A stretch of DNA of 64,000 nucleotides, from assembly GCF_000346465.2 (NCBI RefSeq), contig NC_034016.1:13966969-14030968 (forward strand), in the 5' to 3' direction. The position numbers and the translations under genes were made by a program. Positions 33,363-45,908 of the stretch are shown one piece after another (the stretch's first letter is position 1; each line of letters begins with the position of its first letter). This stretch comes from Prunus persica. Taxonomy: Eukaryota; Streptophyta; Magnoliopsida; Rosales; Rosaceae. The notes under the pieces are model-generated. The model did no database searches, was not told the origin of the DNA, and was given only the letters and a program-made list of their open reading frames with translations.

Positions 33363-33592
33363 GAAACTATGCCAAGTTGCTAGGATTTCTAAGGCCATTG
33401 CATGGAAACCATCAAAAAGCGGATTGTTAGCTGGAATTATCAAGCCATCAACGCTTCTCATAAGATCCCTTCTATATACTTCATCATTTGTTTCTACTTC
33501 TTTTTGGTTTACGATCTGTCCAACTTAAAAGTCCTTGGACACATACTAACATTGACTCTTGAAGCTGTATCCTCCTCTATTTTTCCCTAAAA
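33363..33592. repeat. Duplicated flank of the ankyrin gene, copy B
   Basis: Aligns with 28711-28960, and its left continuation (CGTTTTACTATTAACATGCT onwards, about 33320) aligns with 26915-26936. It is uninterrupted, so it serves as an empty site for the solo LTR in the other copy. Confidence 0.75.
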
Positions 33593-33954
33593 ACGTCGTT
33601 TCCATTTTCGATTGCCTTTTTCCGACGACAATCTTAGTTTGGCTTCGACATTTTTGGACTGGTTTGCCTTTGACTTTAAGTCATCATGCCATGCTATGTA
33701 GCACCACTCAAGCACAATCCCAGACAAATGGTGGCGCGCATGCCATGTATCACAAAAAACGTTCCCATGATCATGAAGGTTTAAAATCCTTTTTCTGAAT
33801 TTAGCAAGAGGTGATATGAACAATAAGAAACCATTACAACATGTTGTTAATATGAACAATAAAACAGAAGAATTTCAAGAAAACAACTCTTAAAATAAAC
33901 TCGCAAGGAAATTTTTCGGTTGATACTCAGATTCCGAATAATCTTTTTTTAAGT

Positions 33955-34860
33955 CTATATTAGCCAAGCTTACGAAACTTCGAAATGGGTTAAAATTCAA
34001 AAATACATTTTCGTGGCCTATATTTTCTTGTCAGTTAGGACGACTCATCATCTACGTACACGGTACACCAATTATTTGTATGTATCAACCAATTGTATAG
34101 GTCGACAAAGACAATGCTACTAGTTTTGGCAGTGACAGCTTGTTAGACTTTAGAGCCCAGGAATTAATTGTCATAAACCTGTCCATTAATGTTAAGATTA
34201 ATCAACAAGCCCTACACTATTTTTTTTCTTCAGATATGTTGCGAGAAGATAGAAGACTTTGATTTCTGACCTCTAGTTTAGACTTAGTTTAGGTGTGATG
34301 TGAAATGGAACATGCGTGCCTACCTCCTTGACCAAGAGAGCAAGACCTATTTTCTATGTGTAGTTATCTCTAAGCAATTGAATTTCCTTGGAGTGGCTAA
34401 GGTGACATGATGATCAAGGTTTAGTGGGATTTTATGCCCGTACATGAGTTTTATAACTGTAGCGGACTTCATGTCTTTTTCTATATTAATGAAACTTGTT
34501 TCTGGCAAAAAAAAAAATATCATCGAGGTCGGAATAAGATCAATGACGACTTTTCTAGTATTGTATTGTTTGTAGAAACAGTCATCATCAATTCTTGCCC
34601 AGCTGGTTCTACACCTTGGTTTTTAATTATGTTTTTCTTATGTAACCCTACTGGTGCAGATTTATAATATTTCATTCCGTAAAAAACCGAGGCAACAAGT
34701 TGATATGTTCATCGTTTCACAAACGTGTTTGATGATTTGGAGGCAACCCCAGATTAATAAAATAGTTATGGAAGATCTTCCTGAATTCTGCAAATTACTG
34801 TGACTTGACTTCCATGGCTAATTTAATCGTACGTGTAGTTTACAAGACAATATAAAAAAG
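33955..34860. repeat. Degenerate duplication, copy 1
   Basis: Shares, in order with 36180-37210, CCTATATTTTCTTGTC, CCATTAATGTTAAGATTAATCAA-like, the GTGATGTGAAATG block, and the GAGGCAA...TGATTTGGAGGCAA block. Old and gappy. Confidence 0.6.
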
Positions 34861-36179
34861 AAAAAAGGGTATATAAAGTATATATAAAGCTTGGATGAAC
34901 AAATATCTGTAGCTTAATAAGAGACAACAATCATCTATTTAACTTTAATTTAAACGTGTATTACTTTCATTCCACAACTTCACACGCACTTGAGACAAGT
35001 GTAAATGACTATGCCAAGAATCGCCTCCCACGTTTTGGAATGATTTGATTGCTATATAACCCCTTTTAAATAGAATTTAGAATAACAATTCAAACAACCA
35101 TGATCATACAAGTTCAAAACCCTTTTTTTAATTTGACAATATGTGTTTTTTTTTTTCCTTCTCTTTTGTCATAATTAAGTATGATAGAAGCGGGAGAAAA
35201 ACTTTACCTACATACAAAATTACTACTGTAACGATTAATTTTTTTACACGATAATTCTTAATTGACTTGAGATATTAGACATGACGTTGCATGGAAGTTC
35301 TTTCTTTTTGCCCAAAAAAGTACTTGTTCAATTATTTTCTTATTAGTCTATGTCTGGCTTAGTGACAATCGTGGGACTCTGCAGAATCCAAATCAGCATC
35401 AGCCATGTGTAGAGCACTAATGAAACTAATAATTGAGTTGGTAAGGTTAGGGGACGCCTTGTCTCCTCTAACATTCAGTGACTATTCCAGAATGGACACT
35501 AGATCGACAATGGTCCACTTATACTGCAAGGAGAGAGCGCCAATTGTACAGCGCAGCTGCATACGTCTATCATTTGCAGGGTGTCTTGTGTTCTACTGTC
35601 TTCTGAAAATTCTAAACACTGATATCAAAAAGGTATTTGCATGTAGGACTATACTTCATGGAATCCAATAATTCCAACGGTCCATTTTCCTTCCCGGTTT
35701 GATGTTTATCTTTAAGGAAAATTTATAGTACATAGAAAGTAACGTTATCGAAAGTAATGTTATCTTGTTAAAGTAAATCTGACCACACTTTCAATTAAGA
35801 TTTGACTTAATCAATGATTCATATTCACCGAGATAGTCTGACAAGAACATATTTGTCTTCCGGTGATCTGAATTGTTGATTTTTCAAATCTTCGTTAAAA
35901 TATCATCTTTGAAAACATTAAAACAACAAATTGTGATAAAATAAATAGAGAAACATACTGCTTTCAAAGAAACACTAAAATGACGATCATTTAATCAAAT
36001 GGTTAAATGTTGTTTGATTCCCATGATGTTTTACACCTATAAATTAAAACTAAAAAAAATAAACATTTAAATCTTAAAATAATGTGAATAAAAAAGTTCG
36101 TTAAATAAACTTATTTGAGATATATCTCTCAATTGAACAGGCATACCCCTCAAAGTCATCCTTCATTTGAAGGAAACTT

Positions 36180-37210
36180 TGAAATGGTGGCCTAAATTCG
36201 ACCACTACATCCTTGTGTGCGGCCTATATTTTCTTGTCTGGTGCGACTTATCCTTGAATATACTGACGTTTTGAATATACTGGTCTGGCAGTGACAATTT
36301 GTGAGAATTAATTTTCATAAACCCTGTCCATAAGATTGATCAATATACAGGCCCTACATGTATTGCCAGATGACTTAATTGTTAACCTCTACTTCAGCTG
36401 TGATGTGAAATGCAAGTTTTCAACATGTCCCTATACTTTTTTTCTTTCTTTGTAGTTACCTAAGTAATTGAAAGATACCTTCCCATATAAAAGGGGAAGC
36501 TTCATTCTGACAGGTACTCTTGGCTCGGGATAGCAATAATGTTATGTCACATGGAAGTATTATCAGTCGTGTCAGTGTTATTGATTAGGAATAGGAAAAT
36601 AGTGATAGCCTCGATTCATGGAAGTTTTATACTTACCATTTGTTTGCCTTATATATGGAAAACAAAATTCCAGTAGCAAAATATGTGGGGCATTAACATA
36701 TTCATCCAATCTGAGCTAACATTACTTTTCAAGCAGTCAATTTGTACCGATGGCTACTTTTTGGAGTTTCAAGTCGTCCACTGCATCCAGAGAAATTGAA
36801 AGAGAAGATTTGGATTTGACATCAAAGATTAGAATAGAAGCGGTTTTTGGGGGACAAGTTTAAACGAACGAAAACGGATTGAATCATTCCTACAAGGGCT
36901 ACAATTTTAATTCATGTTTATGCAGCACATAATAATATCTGAACTTTTTTATCGATTTTAATACTAAACTAATGATCTTAAGATCTGGGAACGTGTTTGG
37001 TGATTAGCAACAAGAATTTTTAATCCTATTGCTTATAAATTCTGATAACCTAGAAAACTGAGGCAAGGGATTATGTGTTTATGATTTGGTGGCAATTCCC
37101 AAATTAAAAAATTATTATTAGATTAAAGGTTTGTTTAGTAAGGAACTTTCACTTTCTCAGTTGCCATTGACTCCCACTACTAATTTAATCTTCTACATTA
37201 ATCTACAATA
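36180..37210. repeat. Degenerate duplication, copy 2
   Basis: Counterpart of 33955-34860. Its last part (ATTGAGGCA...GATTTGGAGGCAA...TTCCACTTTCACA) also recurs at about 37440-37575 as a partial third copy. Confidence 0.6.
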
Positions 37211-40200
37211 TTTTTTCTTCTTTTTAGTGTCTCATAATTAATCTACAATATCTTTTGCCCTTTTTTCATTTTTATTTTCTTTCTTTTTCCATTTCGTACC
37301 ACGAAAGCGCCACGTGGCAGTTTGTCATACGTATCTAAATGAGATAATCCTTTTGAATAGTTGACACATGTTTTTTCTTATAAAGTTCCCAATTTTTCGG
37401 CCCTAACCAAAAAATTCATAAATTAATACTTCAGTATAAAATTTGATAACCTAAACAATTGAGGCAGAGGATTTTGTTCACCGTTTTGCAAACTGTTTGA
37501 TGATTTGGAGGCAAGCCTCAAACTAAGTAAGTTTAAGGTTTAATTAATTTATTAAGGAACTTCCACTTTCACAATATATTTTTTTAATAATAATTAGAAA
37601 GAGCTGCTAACATTTTTTTAATCAATTTGACTTTATTCTTTTTTTTTTCTTCCTTATTGTTTGGTAAATAATAATAAATAAATTTAAAAAACCCCGACGT
37701 GGCAGTATGGTAGTTGACACGTACTATTTTATGAAATTTTCCAATTGTTAGGCTCCCAACCACAAAATAAAAAAGTTCATTAGTTATCAAGTTTATAAAA
37801 TTTGTCTTTTCGATAAAATTAAAAAAAATAAATTATAGAAGGAGAACAGATACTTTAAATTAATAATTTACTAGAAATAGTGTTGAAATTAACATGCGAA
37901 AGCCATCATTGACAATAGGAAAAAGAAGATAAAAATAACAAAGAAATAGAGAAACAATAATGGCATGGCAACAAGTTCAACATTGTGATTCACAAGTTGG
38001 TCCAACATAACCACGTATTCATGTTCTAATCACACAACAGACAACCTTGTCAATTATGTAAGACGAACAACCAAGATGTATAAAATCCATATAAATAAAT
38101 AAATAAAAACCTATTCAAATATTGTGAAATCTTTTCTAAAGTAGACCATTTTTCTAAGTACTTTTAACGTGACTCCATATGATATGCATCCAGAATTGAA
38201 TCCCAATGAAGTTTCTTTCCTCCAACGTAATTAAAAAAAAAAAATCTTGTTTCCTTCCGCACATATAGCACTAGCTAGTGACTTTCTAATGAGGTCTAAA
38301 AAAAAAGTATTAGCTAGACTACATCTATATATTACATTGTGTAAAAATTTATATTCGATTCTAGAATTTAAACTTGTCACGAAAAGAAAAGCAGTGAAGT
38401 ACACCTTCTGCAGGCCCAAAAAAAAAAAACGAATACTTATATTATCATGTGCATGCAGCTGACCTAGTTTCCATAAATGCAGTTTTCGGACTTTTGGTGC
38501 GATTGCACTAAAAGGTCAGCTTTGTGGTAAAATTATTGTTCAAATTATCCAAAAAAGCTGCTATAAACAAATTATATTCTAACCTACCTTGCTATCCATT
38601 GTAATAATACATTGAATAAGTAACATGCAAGAAAATTCAGTGCAGCTCGCTTCTTTTCCCACCAAGCAGCAACTCTTCTGGATATTGAAGAATCACAAAA
38701 TTTAGATTTTGGTGACGCACTAAGGACAACTATACCGTACATATCCCGGAAAAGAAATATATTGAATAACATCAAAGGCACCTCGAATAAAAAACAAAAG
38801 CGTCGATAAGTTGTTTGTTACATCGTTAAATGAACTCCGTCAAAGTTTTGTAATTGCATAATTAAGTATACAATTCTACTCTTCTTTCACTTAATCCAAG
38901 ATTATTTTAATCTGTCAATCATTCGGATTGCTGGCCTCAAATACGTAAACAACATGGGAGGGCAAGTGTCAATTAAACTCGAAGCCATTTCCAGCTTCTT
39001 AGAACCTAGACCCCTTATCAGTAAAACCCAGCTGACCTTTGGCTTAATCCGTCATGCTTATGAACCGTGACCTAATCCCCCAAGGACGCGTGTCGGCCTA
39101 AAAGACGGCCAATTGGCACACGTAATTTTATCTGATGACGTGGAATATATACGACAAATAATTTTGATTTATTTAGGTATAACTTTTTGGTCTTGCTTGG
39201 GTGTGCTAATTAAACTGGTACGTGGCTGCCAGTCTCTTTCAGGCTTCACCAATATTTCGCTCACAGGTGGCGACCCATTTTCATTGAGCCGTTGACTAAC
39301 TGGCACGCTAAAAAGGTAAACCATGAAGCGGTTTTGGCGCGCCACGGTGTTGTAACATGTAGTTAGGCCAAAGGCCTGACAAGGGTTTTGGAGCTTATAT
39401 GGAACCAAGCATGTATACGGTTCACCAACCTTTACGACTTGGAAACAAACAAACAATTTGTGCACTATGGAACATGAGGTACATTAGTTTTTCATTTTTA
39501 TTCGCGAAACTTATACTCATAACTTCTTTCGATAAAAATAAAATCGAGTTCTATTAAATTAAATGGTTCGCATAAGACCAGTAATTTGGGAACAAAACTT
39601 ATAGAAGTTAAACGGTACTTGAAACATAATTTGATCTCAACTATTACAATAACAAGTTTTTACATCGCTGATCAATTGATATGTATTGATTGAATGATTG
39701 ACGAGACACAAAATTAGTTATCCGCAAAGACGGTTAACCGTATTATAGAAAATATGAATTGATCAAATAAAACAGCTAGCAGGGGCCTTTTAATTTGGAT
39801 GATTTGATGTCAACCAATAAATAGTAAATAGTGTGTAAGTTCTGGAAGGGAGATAATGGTAGTAGGGTCCGTTCTTCTTAATGGCCACCTCTAAAGCAAA
39901 TTACTGGAATTCTTGATGATCATTCAATTTGTACTTTTCTATGGGTAAGGATTTTTCTGATGATCATGCAAGTTCTTTTTACTATATTTCTTGTTTGCCA
40001 CTATATGCATATAAATATTATAATATAGTAATTACAATTGAAGACAGAACCTTTCGTGTTACTTTTTCTAGAATTAGATAGAGCACTTTTTATTTATTTA
40101 TTTCCCACTTGAATCTATTCACGTGTTAATCTTAAAAAATTTATCAAATTTGATAGTAATACTTGTTAAAAATAGTAAGGTCTAAAATAAACTAGTTTGG

Positions 40201-40710
40201 TAATCGTAGTGCGATATTAAAAACGATGCACCTAAACGGCAATTCCAACTGCCGTCCAAACTGCGAAATTTTTACCCTTTCATCTTCAAACCGCCATTAC
40301 TGTTAGGCGAATTTAATCCATGAAAGCCGATTTGCATGTGTGCATGTGAAGAGAACTGAGGAGAGACTCAACATTAATGAACACAGCAAAAACGATGTCG
40401 TGTCAACGCAGAAACGTAAATTCTTGACCAACTGAAAGGTCAAATCTTCAACGCAGCTGAGAAGTCAAAAGAACCGAGTCTGAAAATACGCTTCCGTCAT
40501 ATATCCACATGTAACAATAATCCACACGTATCCTCCAAAAAAAAACCGTTTCGTCTTTTTCTCCAAAAATACGTGTGGATATTAAATTAATCTCTGGAAG
40601 GAAAACAAATTCAACACCCAAAAACCTTCGTCTCGCAACAAAATTCAGTTTTTTAGTTATAATTACCGGCACACCCGGTTTCCCGGTTCAAAACAACCAC
40701 GTCTCATCCC

Positions 40711-40720
40711 AACACGTGGC
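40711..40720 (+). promoter_or_regulatory. G-box/ABRE-like CACGTGGC
   Basis: AACACGTGGC about 200 bases upstream of the WD40 ATG and about 40 bases before its TATA box. CACGTGGC is the classical plant bZIP/ABA-response core. Single site, function inferred. Confidence 0.5.
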
Positions 40721-40753
40721 ACCAACCCACACCCACCACTCTTTCATCCCCTC

Positions 40754-40766
40754 CTATTTATATATA
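40754..40766 (+). promoter_or_regulatory. TATA box of the WD40 gene
   Basis: CTATTTATATATA about 160 bases before the ATG, followed by a C/T-rich 5' leader typical of plant transcription starts. Confidence 0.65.
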
Positions 40767-40919
40767 CTCCCTCACTCCTCTCAAACTTTCCAAATCTCCA
40801 AAACAAAAATTTCCTAAATTTTCTCCCACTTTCCGTCAAAATCCTCTAAATTTTCTCTTCATCCGTATTTTTTTTTTCTTTTCACATTTTGCTTGGCCTT
40901 CTCCTCTCATCAATCGTAA

Positions 40920-42392
40920 ATGAGAAACGAAAGAGGAGGTACAATGGTAGCAGAACGAAATGCTCTCCACCACAGACCGAGATTCGAAGCCTTCTTGCAT
41001 TCCTCCGACCCCTCCCTGCCGTCTCCGGCAAACGCCGCGAACCACCAAGATCCCAACAGCGACATCAACAACAACAACAACAACGATTACTCTACACGTC
41101 GTAGCAGTGCCTCGGCGAACAGCCCTGTGTACGACGCCAGTACACATGGCAGCAGCGCTGAGGCATCACCCTACGCCATGTCCCCGTGGAACCAGGCGAC
41201 CGCGTCGCCGTACAACAAGTCCCCGTGGATAACCCCGTCGCCTTTGAATCCGCTCGAGGAGAACTTCCCTGTGAACGGACTCATCGGGTCCTTAGTTCGG
41301 GAAGAAGGCCACATATACTCCCTGGCTGTCAATGGAGACTTGCTCTACACCGGGTCGGATAGCAAGAACATCCGGGTCTGGAAGAACTTGAAGGAATTCA
41401 CGGGTTTCAAATCCAAGAGCGGGTTGATCAAAGCGATTGTGATATCGGGTGAGAAGATATTTACGGGTCATCAGGATGGCAAGATCCGAGTCTGGAAAGT
41501 GTCCACTAAAAACCCGAGTAATCACAGACGGGTTGGAAGCTTGCCGACTTTGAAAGATTTTATTCGAAGCTCGATGAACCCGAAGAACTACGTGGAGGTC
41601 CGGCGGCATAGAAATGTCGTCCGGATCAGACACTTCGACGCGGTGTCGTGTATGAGCATGAACGAAGACCAAGGCCTTCTTTATACTGGTTCGTGGGACA
41701 AGACTTTCAAGGTCTGGAGAATTGCCGATTCCAAGTGCTTGGAATCGGTGGCGGCTCATGACGACGCTGTCAATAGCGTCGTTGTGGGTTTCAATTCGTT
41801 GGTGTTCACCGGGTCCGCGGACGGGACGGTGAAGGTTTGGAGGAGGGAGATGCAAGGGAAAGGAACGACGCACGTGTTGGTTCAGACGTTGCTGAAGCAG
41901 GAGAACGCCGTGACGGCATTGGCCATGAACCAGGAAGCGGCGGTAGTCTACTGTGGGTCGTCGGATGGGTTGGTGAATTATTGGGATTGGGAGAAGCACT
42001 TATCCCACGGTGGGGTTCTGCGCGGCCATAAACTGGCCGTTCTGTGCTTGTCCACGGCCCGAAACTTGGTGTTCAGCGGATCGGCGGACAAGAACATCTG
42101 CGTGTGGAGAAGGGAGGAAGGCGGGGCACACTCGTGTCTGTCTGTATTGACGGGTCACACTGGACCCGTCAAGTGCTTGACAGTGGTGGAAGATTACGGG
42201 ACGGAGGATAAGGCGGATCAGCGGTGGGTGGTGTACAGCGGGAGCTTGGATAGGTCGGTGAAGGTTTGGCGCGTGTCGGAGGACGCGCCGAACTTGAATC
42301 AGATTATGGCGTTGGAGAAGGATGCTTATTCCGGCACCAGCAATAACAAGAAGACCACCCTCGTCACTGTTAACAAATTGGGAAAGCCTTGA
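40920..42392 (+). CDS. WD40-repeat protein, JINGUBANG-like
   Basis: Intronless, 490 residues. The N-terminal 120 residues are low-complexity, Ser/Asn/Pro-rich with repeated SPW motifs (about 90-115). Seven WD40 repeats then form one beta-propeller, with clear GH/SG...VW signatures: [79 protein letters not shown] and [13 protein letters not shown]. This order, and the [20 protein letters not shown] stretch, match the plant JINGUBANG family (a regulator of pollen germination in Arabidopsis); the propeller is a protein-binding scaffold. A second Met at codon 9 is an alternative start. Frame intact. Confidence 0.9.
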   Translation: MRNERGGTMVAERNALHHRPRFEAFLHSSDPSLPSPANAANHQDPNSDINNNNNNDYSTRRSSASANSPVYDASTHGSSAEASPYAMSPWNQATASPYNKSPWITPSPLNPLEENFPVNGLIGSLVREEGHIYSLAVNGDLLYTGSDSKNIRVWKNLKEFTGFKSKSGLIKAIVISGEKIFTGHQDGKIRVWKVSTKNPSNHRRVGSLPTLKDFIRSSMNPKNYVEVRRHRNVVRIRHFDAVSCMSMNEDQGLLYTGSWDKTFKVWRIADSKCLESVAAHDDAVNSVVVGFNSLVFTGSADGTVKVWRREMQGKGTTHVLVQTLLKQENAVTALAMNQEAAVVYCGSSDGLVNYWDWEKHLSHGGVLRGHKLAVLCLSTARNLVFSGSADKNICVWRREEGGAHSCLSVLTGHTGPVKCLTVVEDYGTEDKADQRWVVYSGSLDRSVKVWRVSEDAPNLNQIMALEKDAYSGTSNNKKTTLVTVNKLGKP

Positions 42393-42989
42393 AAACAAAA
42401 AGGTCGTAGAGAGTATACTTAAAGCCAACGCTCCTTGAATGAGATCGTGTAGTACACTCGCCGTCTGTTCTCTGGTGGCCCCTACAGTAAAGTGCCAAAA
42501 ATGTTCAGACGAAGCTGCGGGGCACCGCCCAAGCCAGACCAGGTGATGAGTGGTCCGTGGAGGACCACCTGGTTTTGCTTTCAAGAGAAGCCTTGGCATG
42601 AAGGGCTAGTAAATAACTGGCATATTACTATGAATATGACAATATGAGATGCATGCGAAAGAAGAAGTACAAGACAAGATCCCTACAAGCCTATATGTAT
42701 AGAGTCCTGCATGACCTAATTCAATATTATGAAGCAAATGCAAATGGACCGACCATATCTTAATTATTTATAATTTGGTCACAAATGTCACATAGCCTAT
42801 GTGTTCTTTCTTTTTTCTTTTTTTAGCATATTACAAACCCAATAGCCTTTTGCTTGTTTTGGGTATATGTTATTGCGATGTAAATATTTTGGTTTCTTGT
42901 TGTGTGAGGTTTTATCAAAGTTATGGACAATTAAATGAAAGAAAATTGAGCCCATTATTTTTTTTTTTTTGTTTTTTTGTTTGAGAACA

Positions 42990-43120
42990 TTTCTTATTGG
43001 GAGGGAGGGGCGATAATACATTAAACTCACACACTACGCGAATACTAGAACTCGAACCCATAACCTTTCTTAAAGGAATAATTACTTGAAACCATTATAC
43101 TAGTGAGTCATTTGCTCGCT
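42990..43120 (-). mobile_element. SINE copy, family A (minus strand)
   Basis: Reverse complement reads CACTAGTATAATGGTTTCAA (box A side), GGTTATGGGTTCGAGTTCTA (box B), then GCGTAGTGTGTGAGTTTAAT and CGCCCCTCCC. It matches the plus-strand copy at 19480-19610 block for block. It is followed, on its strand, by an A-rich stretch (T-rich at 42958-42980 on the plus strand), as expected for a SINE tail. Confidence 0.7.
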
Positions 43121-44239
43121 TATTGTAAGTTTGTTATTTTTCTTTTCTTGGTACCTAGAATAAATGAAACACAGGCAGGCAATGCAAGAAAGCTGTACCA
43201 AGAGAGAGAATATATATAGATATACAAGCAATGCAGAAAAGGGAAAGTTTGAAATATATGGTCAATTTCTTTGTATTGTATGGTCCAATATTTGAAACCG
43301 GTGAATAGTATCCAGCACCATTTCACACTAGTCCTGAAGTTTCTTGAAGAGAAAGCAAAGCCCATTTCTACATTTATATTTGTAATTAGAATCTCTTGAC
43401 TTGAAAGTCTTTGAACATGCATATGCGACCGAAAGTTAACCCAGAACTTGAATTATTAACCGCCTATAGTCCCCACCCGGTTGTTGCTACAAAGTCTAAA
43501 ATATCATTCTCAAAAATTGGAAAACACCTCAATACAGGAAAAATGGTTATATACATAAGTATTGCGAACCCTACCCCAGTGAACCCAAAATCTGTATGAA
43601 CTCGAACTCGAATTCGAATTTGAACCCAAATTCGAACTCGAGCTTGAATGACTAAAAATATTATTTCTCTCAAACTAATTTATTGGTTATGAGACAAGGA
43701 TTCTATTTAACAAATTATTTTTGAAGGATATAAAATGTACCTACATTGTTTTATTTTTTTATTTAAGACAAACAAAAAGTTACAAACGGAATCCTCTAGG
43801 GATTCCTAAAGACCTAATATCAAAACGAAGTTTACAAGCAACAAATGACGGAAGATTAGAAAAACATATATGAGGAAAAGGATTAGCATGTACCTACAAT
43901 GGTTTGCAATCTGGCTACAACTTAGTTTCGTATTAACGAGAATAAGAGATGTTCACTTCTAATTGCGTAGCTCATACTTCATAGGAGGGCCTTAAAAAAA
44001 ATATATTATTAAAAAAAAAAAAAACATGCCTTATGAGGAGGCTGAATGAATGGGCTTCAAGGCTTTTCTAAATGTAGAGCAACCATGGATTAGGAGACAA
44101 AAACTGGTGTTGGGCTTACAAGGTGATGGGTTGGACTTCAACAAAAGGAAAAAGAAAAAAAGGTGATGGGTTGGACTTTTAGGCTATTCTAAAGGCACCC
44201 AAAATTTGATCAATACACACCTAACGCCAAGACTATAAT
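43121..44239. other. Gene-free region left of the MULE
   Basis: No gene seen. Contains a GAACTCGAATTCGAA-type simple repeat at about 43597-43650 and a twice-repeated AAGGTGATGGGTTGGACTT at about 44119 and 44160. Confidence 0.6.
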
Positions 44240-44260
44240 GAGTGGAAAGTTATAAGGGGT
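44240..44260 (+). repeat. MULE left terminal inverted repeat
   Basis: GAGTGGAAAGTTATAAGGGGT, the inverse of 61018-61038 with one mismatch. The core GTTATAAGGGG is repeated directly once more just inside (about 44262-44276). Confidence 0.75.
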
Positions 44261-44720
44261 AAGTTATAAGGGGTTCACTTTATAGCCATCAGATTAATTC
44301 AAGGGCTGGGGAGAATTGAGTTAAAGTTTCACAATTGGGTAGGTAAGGAACCCAAACCCGAATTGAATATCCAGCACGTCCAAAAAGAAGAAGAAGAGGG
44401 AAACACGTCCGAAAAAGAAGAAGAAGAGGCAAGTTCGAAGTTTGAACAGAAAGAACTCATCTCTCTAAAACACAGAGGTCTGAGATACCCAATGAAGGCA
44501 ACGGCTAACGACAGTTGAAGGCAACGATTCGCCACTCCGTTCTCCAGACCCCGAGAAAGTATTTATTTGGAGTAGAAGGGGCAAAGGTGTGGATTCCAAA
44601 TCAGTGAAGAGGCGAAGCAGTGGAAGGGGAAGGGGAGAAGCTGTATTCGTTGGAAGTGGTAGGTTCCATTTGTGGAGCAAAGAAACAGAAAGACCCCACA
44701 CAGACACCTTGCAATAACCA

Positions 44721-45480
44721 GCATTTGGTGAGTAATTTATGGAATTTGAGTTTAGGGTTAGAGTAATGGTTTTCCCCAATTTGTACCATAAATTTTGTTG
44801 GATTTGGCATCTCTTCGTTGTGCTTCAGTTGCATGTTAATTTTTGCTTAGGTATATGTTAAAAAAAGAATGAAAATCAAGTCAATAACAAGTGAATAACA
44901 TGTCAATAATGATATGAATAAGATAATGGTGTTGAATTGGAGGAGGCCCTCAAAACCTTCCACATTTGAAGCAGTGCATAGTGCAGATTAAGAAGAGGCG
45001 CTAGAATATATATATATATATATTTTATGAAGTAAATATGATTTCCTTTGTTACTAAATTTGCCTGAGAAACATTTGAACAGATAATAATAAACTCATGA
45101 ATAGAACTGCAAAGCATTTGATGAGTAATGTAAGGAATTTGAGTTTAGGGTTAGAGTAATGGTTTTCCCCAATTTGTACCATCAATGTTGTTGGATTTGG
45201 CATCTCTTATTTGTGCTTCAATTGCATGTTAATTTTTGCTTGGGTATATGTTAAAAAACGAATGAAAATAAAGTCAATCACATGTCAATAACATCTCAAA
45301 ACCTTCCACATTTGAAGCAGTGCAGAGTGAAGAGTACCTCTCTGGCACTAGAATTTATATATTTTGTGAAATAAATATTATTTCATTTGTTACTAAATTT
45401 GCCTATGAGAAATGAGAACAGATAATAATAAACTCATGAATAAAAGTGCAAAGCATTTGAAATGAAGGTTGATCTATGAC
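44721..45480. repeat. Tandem duplication of about 390 bp, two copies
   Basis: The block GGAATTTGAGTTTAGGGTTA ... TTTGGCATCTCTT ... AAAACCTTCCACATTTGAAG at 44721-45110 recurs at 45115-45480 with few changes. It lies between the MULE left end and the Ulp1 gene, so it is probably its leader or promoter region. No coding sequence. Confidence 0.85.
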
Positions 45481-45908
45481 GATTGTGGGTGACTGAAGAA
45501 AAAGGTAGAAAGAAAGAAGGATGTGGCAATTGCTTAGCAAGCAGATAGCAGAGTACATGCTTTGCTTTGCTTCCTTCCACTATATTTCTTATTTATTTAT
45601 TTTGGGTTGTGTATGAGATGACAATAATTGTCATGTGTGTGAAGTGCAGAACTTGCCTACATTGCACTCACACGAGTATGGATCCATAAATAAAACACGT
45701 GAAATTGTTTGTAATTCACATAATCATTGCATTAACAGGTATTTGCACAAAAATTGTCATATTGCTTTGATGATGTTAAAGCCTGTGATGAGTAATCCCT
45801 ATGCTCATGTACTTTGTAAAAGTTGTAATGTGCCTGGTTGACTAGTTGTGATTGTGCAAATATGTGGTAGTATATATGTTCACGTTATTTCACATTGTAT
45901 TTGAGGAA

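Larger units (their letters stand above)
32358..40710. other. Gene-poor 8.3-kb intergenic region
   Basis: I find no convincing gene. The sequence is AT-rich. It includes the second copy of the ankyrin-gene flank (33363-33592) and a degenerate duplication (33955-34860 with 36180-37210, and a partial third copy at 37440-37575). No transposon ends or RNA genes were recognised. The right end is the promoter side of the WD40 gene. Confidence 0.6.

Noticed and set aside
35405..35671. 88-codon plus-strand frame in the gene-poor region
   Set aside because: No recognisable domain, no splice or promoter support, and length within chance expectation.
41292..42599. Minus-strand frames of 235 and 199 codons over the WD40 gene
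   Set aside because: Shadows in a GC-richer coding region; no start context or domain, and the plus-strand propeller is unambiguous.
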